NCBI GenBank assembly: GCA_030725715.1
Contig: JANRFG010000031.1
Coordinates: forward strand, 1-54,982
Length of the DNA stretch: 54,982 nt
Reading direction: 5' to 3'
Origin: Opitutales bacterium
GTDB taxonomy: Bacteria; Verrucomicrobiota; Verrucomicrobiia; Opitutales; UBA953
Shown here: piece by piece, positions 50,054 through 54,982 of the stretch
How the letters are laid out: each line of letters begins with the position of its first letter
How positions within the stretch are numbered: position 1 is the first letter of the stretch
The notes under the pieces: generated by a model
The model's database searches: none
Told to the model about the DNA's origin: nothing
The model's input: the letters and a program-made list of their open reading frames with translations, nothing else
Position numbers and translations under genes: made by a program

Positions 50054-51616
50054 TTAGCGAGAGGATTTGATGGGTGCCGGTTCGAAGTCGGTCTTGCTGA
50101 CCCAGCCCGCGTCGAGAAGTTCCCCGCCCATGTAGCGTTCGTAGAAGCCTCGGCGGCGGGTATCGGGATGAGGGAAGGCCTCGTATTCGGCTCCGCGTCC
50201 GAGCGCGCGGAGGTCGCCTTGCTTCTTCAGCTCGGCCCACATCAGGGTGCGGAGTTTTTCCACGTCCGCGCTCCGTTCGGCGGCGAGATTGCGCACGCAG
50301 TCCGGATCGGCCTTCAGGTCGTAGAACTCGCGTCCGGGGCGCATCCCGAAGCAGAGCTCCCAGAAGGGGTCGGTTCCGGCGGCGCGGCGCGCCTGGAGGA
50401 TGAAGCTCTTCGTCGGGCTCGCGTCGGTATCGAGGTAGCCGGTCTCGGGATTGCAGGCCGGCCAGCGGGAAGGCTCGGCGTTCTCGAGATAGAGCAGGCC
50501 GGCCTTGGCGATGCCGCGTACCGGGTAGCCTTCGTCATGCGGGCGTCCGAGGTCGTTGCGCTCGCGGCCGATCAACGTGAACTCGCGACCGGGCAGGGGC
50601 TGGGCGCCATCGGACTTGAAGACGTCGAAGAGGCTGCGACCCGACGTCGGGAGCAGGCCGGACTTATCCCAGGCCAGGCCGGCGGCCTCGAGGAAGGTCG
50701 GGGCAAGGTCGGCGAAGCCGACGTAGTCGGCGATCTTGCGGCCGGAGCGGGCGATGCCGGCGGGCCAGCGGACCGCGAAAGGGAGGTGGTTGGCGTTCTC
50801 GTAGGTCGAGCCCTTCACGCGGGGGAAGGGCATGCCGTTGTCGGACGTCACGATGATCAGGGTACGGTCGAGTTCGCCGCGGGCCTCGAGCTGCGCGAGG
50901 ACCTTGCCGAGCTGGGCGTCGAGGTGTTCGACCTCCACCGCGTAGTCGAGCATGTCGCCGCGGACCGTGGCGTTGTCGGGCCAGTATTTCGGCACACTGT
51001 CCACGTCGCCGGGCTGCTTGCCGAAGCGCGTATGGCTGCCTTCTTCGTAGGCGCGATGCGGTTCCTGGAAGCCCAGCCAGAAGAACCACGGTTTATCGGC
51101 GGCGGTCTCCTTGAGGAAGTCGGCGAAGTTGGCCGCGTAGTCGTTGGGAGCGATCGCCTTGGCCGGAGGCTGCAGGCGTCGCTTCTGGTAGACCTTGCCC
51201 GTCATCGGTCGGGGCGAGCCGTCGGCTTTCAAGGATTCACCGGGGCCCCAGACCTTGCCGGTGGAGGCGTAGAAGTAGTCCGCCTTGGCGAGGGCTTCGG
51301 GCAGGATGCCGATCTCCGGCGGGAAACTGGGCGTATGGTTGGCCGCGGCGCCGAGGAGCCACGGGTGACGTCCGGTCATGATGCTGGAGCGCGAGGGCGC
51401 GCACTTCGCCGTCGGCGTGTAGGCGTTGAGGAAGAGCAGTCCTTCCTTGGCCACGCGATCGAAGTTCGGGGTCTTCACCCACGGGCAGCCGTAGGCGCCG
51501 GCGTGGCCGTTGCCCCAGTCGTCGGCGATGACGAAGAGGATGTTCGGGCGCGTCGGTTCGGTGGCGTGGCCGATGAGGGCCGCGCAGAGGGCGGCAAGGA
51601 GCAGGGTGGGGCGCAT
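50054..51616 (-). CDS. Exported sulfatase, first gene of the trio
   Basis: A 520-residue S1 sulfatase: signal peptide (about 1-19), RPNILFVIADDWGNGHAG, C72 in AKCAPSRSSIMTGRHPW (formylglycine site), WFFWLGFQEPHRAYE, and VTSDNGMPFPRVKGSTYEN. EFYDLKADPDCVRNLA near residue 430 is the family ending. It resembles heparan N-sulfatase-like enzymes of Planctomycetes and Verrucomicrobia. A good promoter is 19 bp upstream. A formylglycine-generating or anaerobic maturase gene is not in the window and must act from elsewhere. Confidence 0.92.
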   Translation of the reverse strand: MRPTLLLAALCAALIGHATEPTRPNILFVIADDWGNGHAGAYGCPWVKTPNFDRVAKEGLLFLNAYTPTAKCAPSRSSIMTGRHPWLLGAAANHTPSFPPEIGILPEALAKADYFYASTGKVWGPGESLKADGSPRPMTGKVYQKRRLQPPAKAIAPNDYAANFADFLKETAADKPWFFWLGFQEPHRAYEEGSHTRFGKQPGDVDSVPKYWPDNATVRGDMLDYAVEVEHLDAQLGKVLAQLEARGELDRTLIIVTSDNGMPFPRVKGSTYENANHLPFAVRWPAGIARSGRKIADYVGFADLAPTFLEAAGLAWDKSGLLPTSGRSLFDVFKSDGAQPLPGREFTLIGRERNDLGRPHDEGYPVRGIAKAGLLYLENAEPSRWPACNPETGYLDTDASPTKSFILQARRAAGTDPFWELCFGMRPGREFYDLKADPDCVRNLAAERSADVEKLRTLMWAELKKQGDLRALGRGAEYEAFPHPDTRRRGFYERYMGGELLDAGWVSKTDFEPAPIKSSR

Positions 51617-51635
51617 GGCTCGGGGCTTTAGGCTT

Positions 51636-51663
51636 TTCTAGCCTTCGCGGACCCGCATGCAAT
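51636..51663 (-). promoter_or_regulatory. Promoter of the sulfatase operon
   Basis: On the minus strand, TTGCAT, a 16-bp spacer and TAGAAA, ending 19 bp before the ATG at 51616. Confidence 0.55.
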
Positions 51664-51686
51664 GCCTCAGCCACCTGGGCAGAGAA

Positions 51687-51716
51687 AAGGCCGGGCGACT
51701 TGCGTCGTCCGGCCTT
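51687..51716 (-). terminator. Terminator of the tandem DUF1080 gene
   Basis: AAGGCCGGGCGAC, loop TTGC, GTCGTCCGGCCTT with one G-T pair; AAAA on the plus strand gives a T4 tail in the minus-strand transcript. It separates the Gfo/DUF1080 unit from the sulfatases. Confidence 0.88.
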
Positions 51717-51737
51717 CGTCAGCGCCTCAGGGAGGGC

Positions 51738-53270
51738 TTACTTCTTGGCGGGCTCGGCCTTCTTGGCCGGGGCCTTCTTGCCACCCTTGGCGGCGGGCTT
51801 GGCGGCCGGCTTCGGGGCGAGGTCACGGATCTTCACGTTGCGGAACCAGACTTCGTCGCCGTGTTCCTGCAGGAGGATGTGGCCGTCGGCCCACTCGCCG
51901 AAGTTCTTGCCATACTTAGGATCGGCATACTTGGACTTCGCGACGAGGTCGCGGAACTCCGCGGTGTTGCGGTCGTAGGAGACGACGAGGCGGCCGTTAA
52001 GCCAGTGTTCGACCTTGGTGCCCTTGGCGATCACGTAGGCGTTGTTGAATTCGCCGATGCGCTTGGGGCGCTTTTCCTTGGAGGCGGTCTTCAGGTCGTA
52101 GAGCGAGGAGACCGTGCGGTTGCCATCGCGGCCGAGCTTGGCGTCCGGGTGGACGGCGTCGTCGAGCATCTGGAACTCCAGGCCGAAGGCCGAGCCGGCG
52201 CCCTGGTTGAGGTTCGGCTGCACGAAGTACTTCAGGCCGCTGTTGGCGCCCTTGGTGAGCTTGAAGTCGACGGACACTTCGAACTCCTTGAAGCGTTCGA
52301 TCGTGATGATGTCCCCGGCGTTGGCGGATTCCTTGCCGTCGCCCTTGGCGGTGCGGAGCGTACCCTTCTCGACGGACCAGCCGGCCTTCGGGAAATCCGG
52401 GCCCTTGGCGGAGCGCCAGCCCTTGCTGGAGCGGCCGTCGAAGAGGAGCTTCCAGCCGTCGGCCTTCTCGGACTCGGTCAGCGTGTTGTCCGGGATCTTC
52501 GTGAGCGAGATGTTGCGCCACTGGACGGTGGTGCCGGCCTTGGCGGCGTCCTTGCCGATGCCATGGACCTGGAAGGCGATGAAGCCGGCCTTGTAGCCGT
52601 CGTCACGGACGTCGACGCGCGGCACGCCGTTGAACCAGGTGCGGATGCGGTTGCCGTTGGCTTCGATCTTCACGTGGTTCCACTCGCCGACCTTGGTGAG
52701 CTCGCGGCCCTGCTTGGAGAAGGCGAGGGCGTCGCCGCCGCCGAAACCGGGGAAGATCCAGCCGCGACGGCCTTCTTCGTAGAGACCGGCGGACCACATG
52801 CGGGCCTCGGTGTCCGGCTTCTTCACGTTCTTCGGATCGGTGTCGATCTCGGCCTGGTAGCCATGGACGCGGCCGGCGGGCACCTTGGCGGGCTTGCCGT
52901 CGGCGCCCTTGTAGGCGACCTCCTTGGCTTCGGAGTGGCTGCGGAACTGCACGCCCGAGTTCAGGCGCGGGTCGTTCTTGAAGTCATACTCCAGGACGAA
53001 GTTGCCGTAGTCCTTGTCGGTGGCGAGGAAGGTGTTCGGCGTGTTGAGGGTCGAGGTGCCGACGAGGGCGCCTTCGGCGTTCACGGCGTAGGTGGCGTCG
53101 CCGCCGAGCTTCTTGAAGCCCGTGAGGTCCTTGCCGTTGAAGATCTCGACTTTGTTCGGGTTGCCCTTGGGCGCGCCGGCGGCGGCCTGCGGGGCCTGGG
53201 CGTCGTTGGCGCAGCCCACGAGGAGGAGGGCGGCGGCCGTGAGGCTCAGGAGTGGCTGGGTCTTTTTCAT
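51738..53270 (-). CDS. Lipoprotein with two DUF1080 (3-keto-disaccharide hydrolase) domains
   Basis: A 510-residue lipoprotein: lipobox LLLVGC with acylated Cys at 20, then an Ala/Pro-rich linker. The first DUF1080 domain (about 41-260) starts VEIFNGKDLTGF and includes NFVLEYDFKND and GVQFRSHS. The second (about 285-490) starts WKLLFDGRSSKGWRSAKG and includes ANSGLKYFVQPNL, GLEFQMLDDAVHPDA and GDEVWFRNVKIRDL. The last 20 residues are a Lys/Ala/Pro tail. It probably hydrolyses 3-keto-glycosides at a membrane surface. It lies downstream of the Gfo/Idh gene, separated by a terminator. Confidence 0.9.
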   Translation of the reverse strand: MKKTQPLLSLTAAALLLVGCANDAQAPQAAAGAPKGNPNKVEIFNGKDLTGFKKLGGDATYAVNAEGALVGTSTLNTPNTFLATDKDYGNFVLEYDFKNDPRLNSGVQFRSHSEAKEVAYKGADGKPAKVPAGRVHGYQAEIDTDPKNVKKPDTEARMWSAGLYEEGRRGWIFPGFGGGDALAFSKQGRELTKVGEWNHVKIEANGNRIRTWFNGVPRVDVRDDGYKAGFIAFQVHGIGKDAAKAGTTVQWRNISLTKIPDNTLTESEKADGWKLLFDGRSSKGWRSAKGPDFPKAGWSVEKGTLRTAKGDGKESANAGDIITIERFKEFEVSVDFKLTKGANSGLKYFVQPNLNQGAGSAFGLEFQMLDDAVHPDAKLGRDGNRTVSSLYDLKTASKEKRPKRIGEFNNAYVIAKGTKVEHWLNGRLVVSYDRNTAEFRDLVAKSKYADPKYGKNFGEWADGHILLQEHGDEVWFRNVKIRDLAPKPAAKPAAKGGKKAPAKKAEPAKK

Positions 53271-53296
53271 GGTGGGTGTGATTTGGTCTGGAGATG

Positions 53297-53329
53297 AAAA
53301 AGCGGAGCGGCCTGGCGACCGCTCCGCTT
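53297..53329 (-). terminator. Terminator of the Gfo/Idh gene
   Basis: AAGCGGAGCGG, 8-nt loop, CCGCTCCGCTT; A5 on the plus strand gives the T-tract on the minus strand. It sits 12 bp after the stop and 27 bp before the DUF1080 start, so expression of that gene may depend on read-through. Confidence 0.88.
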
Positions 53330-53341
53330 CGTCGGAGGAGC

Positions 53342-54895
53342 TTAGAACGTGGTCGGGATCTCGAAGCCCTTGCGGCCGACGCGCTTCGCGACGAGGTCGC
53401 GGTTGGCGGCTTCGGCGTTGGCGCCGGTGAACAGTTCGGTCTTCGTGTCCTGCGTGAGCGGGGCGCCGAGGACGGCCTTGGACTTCTCGAGGTTCACGCC
53501 GTTACGGCCGAGGTGCTCGGCCATGCGGCCGAAGGCTTCGGCGAGGCCGGAACTGGACTTCAGGGCGTCCTTGATCTGTCCGGGGCTCTTCTTCGCGCCG
53601 AGGCGGAAGGAGATGTTGGCGGAGTGGACGAGGGCGGTGGACAGGTGGCACTCGCGGACCGGGGCATTGATGTCGGCGGAGCTGCCGTTACGGATGCCGG
53701 CGACCCAGTTGGCGTGGTGGCCGGAGGCGCCGCCGGTGAGGTCGACCTGGTCGACGACCTTGCCGTAGGACTTGATGAGCTTGCCGGAGAGATCGTAGGC
53801 CTGGGCGGAGTTGTAGTCCGGGACGACGATGGTGGCGTTCTCGCACTCGACGATGATGCCGATGCCGGGGGACTTGGCCGACTTCTCGGTCGGGTTGTTC
53901 TCCTTGAACTTGCCGAACTTGTTCATCGGGCCGTCCATCTTGCCGTCGGAGGTGAGGCCGTAGACCTCGGTGATGAGCGGGGCGGCGGCGTAGTTGTGGA
54001 TCGAGATGAAGGTGTTCGGGGTCTCGGCGCAGTCGACGTAGCCGAAGCGGCCGCCGACGGAGACGACCGTGGGGGCCACCTCGTGCGTGTTCAGGAACCA
54101 GCGGGCGATGTCGATCTCGTGGATCGCCTGGTTGCAAAGGTCGCCGCCGCCGTAGTTCCAGAACCAGTGCCAATCATAATGGACCGGACCCTGGTTGCCG
54201 GTCTGTCGGACCTTGTCGGTCTGGTTGCCGCGGATGGAATCCTGGACGTCGGCCGGACCGTTCCAGAGGTCGTAGTCGATCTCGGACGGGATGGCGTTCT
54301 TCTTGGCCGGTCCGATCGACTTGCGGCGCTTGTAGCAGATGGCGCGGGAGACCTTCACCTTGCCGTACTTGCCGGCGTGGACGTCCTTGATGGCGGCACG
54401 GATGCCGGCGCCGGAGCGGCTCTGGGTGCCGGCCTGGACGATCAACTTGGAGAAGTGGTTCGAAGCGGCGACGAGCTGCTGGCCTTCGAAGATATTGTGC
54501 GAGAGGGGCTTTTCGACGTAGAGGTGCTTGCCGGCCTGCAGCGTCCAGATGCCCTGGATGGCGTGCTGATGGTTCGGGGAGGCGATGGAGACGGCGTCGA
54601 TATCCTTGTCTTCGAGCATCTTCCGGATGTCGGTGTAACCCTTGGCGCCGGGGTTGGCCTTCAGGCCCTTCTCGACGACCTTGGAGTCGACGTCGCAGAG
54701 GGCGACGATGCGGACGCCCTTGATCTTCTTAAGCTCCTTGATGTGCTCGTTGCCGCGGCTGCGGAAGCCGACGACGGCGACGCGGAGATCGCCGTTGGCG
54801 CCCTGAGAGTGGGTGTGATTGCAGGCGGAGAGTCCGGCCACGGCGGCAGCCAGGGCGGAGTTCTTGATGAACGTACGACGATGTAGTTGGGACAT
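53342..54895 (-). CDS. Tat-exported Gfo/Idh/MocA oxidoreductase
   Basis: A 517-residue NAD(P)-type sugar oxidoreductase with a twin-arginine signal (HRRTFIKNSALAAAVAGLSAC). Rossmann domain: LRVAVVGFRSRGNEHIKEL, VALCDVD, IASPNHQHAIQGIWTLQAGKHLYVEKPLSHN (EKP catalytic Lys). The C-terminal domain has GGGDLCNQAIHEIDIARWFL, with the conserved H-x-x-D pair. A Cys in the signal (SACN) could also be lipidated. Tat export means that the cofactor is bound before export. Family members oxidise sugars at C3 among other reactions; that fits the DUF1080 gene downstream. The true start is ATG 54895; the frame is open a little further. Confidence 0.92.
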   Translation of the reverse strand: MSQLHRRTFIKNSALAAAVAGLSACNHTHSQGANGDLRVAVVGFRSRGNEHIKELKKIKGVRIVALCDVDSKVVEKGLKANPGAKGYTDIRKMLEDKDIDAVSIASPNHQHAIQGIWTLQAGKHLYVEKPLSHNIFEGQQLVAASNHFSKLIVQAGTQSRSGAGIRAAIKDVHAGKYGKVKVSRAICYKRRKSIGPAKKNAIPSEIDYDLWNGPADVQDSIRGNQTDKVRQTGNQGPVHYDWHWFWNYGGGDLCNQAIHEIDIARWFLNTHEVAPTVVSVGGRFGYVDCAETPNTFISIHNYAAAPLITEVYGLTSDGKMDGPMNKFGKFKENNPTEKSAKSPGIGIIVECENATIVVPDYNSAQAYDLSGKLIKSYGKVVDQVDLTGGASGHHANWVAGIRNGSSADINAPVRECHLSTALVHSANISFRLGAKKSPGQIKDALKSSSGLAEAFGRMAEHLGRNGVNLEKSKAVLGAPLTQDTKTELFTGANAEAANRDLVAKRVGRKGFEIPTTF

Positions 54896-54918
54896 AGAGG
54901 GACTTGGGGTGAAGACGA

Positions 54919-54946
54919 AGCATACGGAGATGCCGTCCGAGTCGAG
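54919..54946 (-). promoter_or_regulatory. Possible promoter of the Gfo/Idh gene
   Basis: On the minus strand, CTCGAC, a 16-bp spacer and TATGCT, ending 23 bp before the ATG at 54895. The rest of the window to 54982 shows no other feature. Confidence 0.4.
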
Positions 54947-54982
54947 AATGTTCCTAGGCACGGATTAACCGAATATCGGTAG

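Overview
This is a GC-rich (clearly above 60%) bacterial chromosome segment, most likely from Verrucomicrobiota and probably an Opitutae-like lineage. The gene families fit that assignment: planctomycete/verrucomicrobial-type small c-type cytochromes, 3-keto-disaccharide hydrolase (DUF1080) proteins, a Tat-exported Gfo/Idh/MocA oxidoreductase, ThuA, a PQQ-type sugar dehydrogenase fused to cytochrome c, and a run of sulfatases. There is no phage, no insertion sequence, no CRISPR array and no rRNA; one tRNA gene is present. Taxonomy is an inference, because no marker RNA is in the window.

Layout. 1-3.8 kb: tRNA-Val, ilvN and ilvC on the minus strand, then a small unknown gene coupled to a SUI1 factor and a CCA-adding enzyme. 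3.8-8.2 kb: GAF protein, uvrA, SGNH hydrolase. 8.3-14.9 kb: complete phosphate operon pstS-pstC-pstA-pstB-phoU, with unusually large PstC and PstA. 15-21 kb: holin-like membrane protein, aminotransferase, orphan HigA, HAD phosphatase, ffh, a four-helix-bundle protein and an MBL hydrolase. 21-30 kb: exported carbohydrate/redox proteins (DUF1080, esterase, ThuA, three cytochrome proteins, PQQ dehydrogenase) interrupted by hflX. 30.2-34.9 kb: a Fur-family regulator with sufC-sufB-sufD-sufT. 35-46 kb: housekeeping genes (LON-domain protein, leuB, tagaturonate epimerase, hemB, dnaK, CPA2 antiporter, hemL, proC). 46.3-55 kb: three overlapping or near-overlapping sulfatase genes, then a Tat-exported Gfo/Idh oxidoreductase followed by a tandem-DUF1080 lipoprotein.

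How the genes work together. The exported enzymes suggest periplasmic processing of sulfated polysaccharides: sulfatases remove sulfate, a Gfo/Idh enzyme may oxidise a sugar at C3, and DUF1080 proteins may cleave the 3-keto-glycoside, with cytochromes as possible electron acceptors for the PQQ enzyme. The suf operon supplies Fe-S clusters under an iron- or peroxide-responsive regulator with a visible operator.

Most striking signal: the intergenic DNA. Almost every non-coding gap without a simple terminator holds one of two kinds of short structured repeat. (1) A 29-bp hairpin with a conserved GGTAG head, a 9-bp stem, a 3-nt loop and a TAG tail; the stem sequences differ between copies with compensatory changes, and the hairpins are assembled into composite palindromes with a second 18-bp hairpin. 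(2) Word arrays: runs of 6-, 7- or 8-nt units with a fixed core and variable positions, often facing an inverted array across a short spacer. A second genome-style signal is the near absence of Shine-Dalgarno sequences, together with several promoters placed so close to the start codon that the mRNA should be leaderless.
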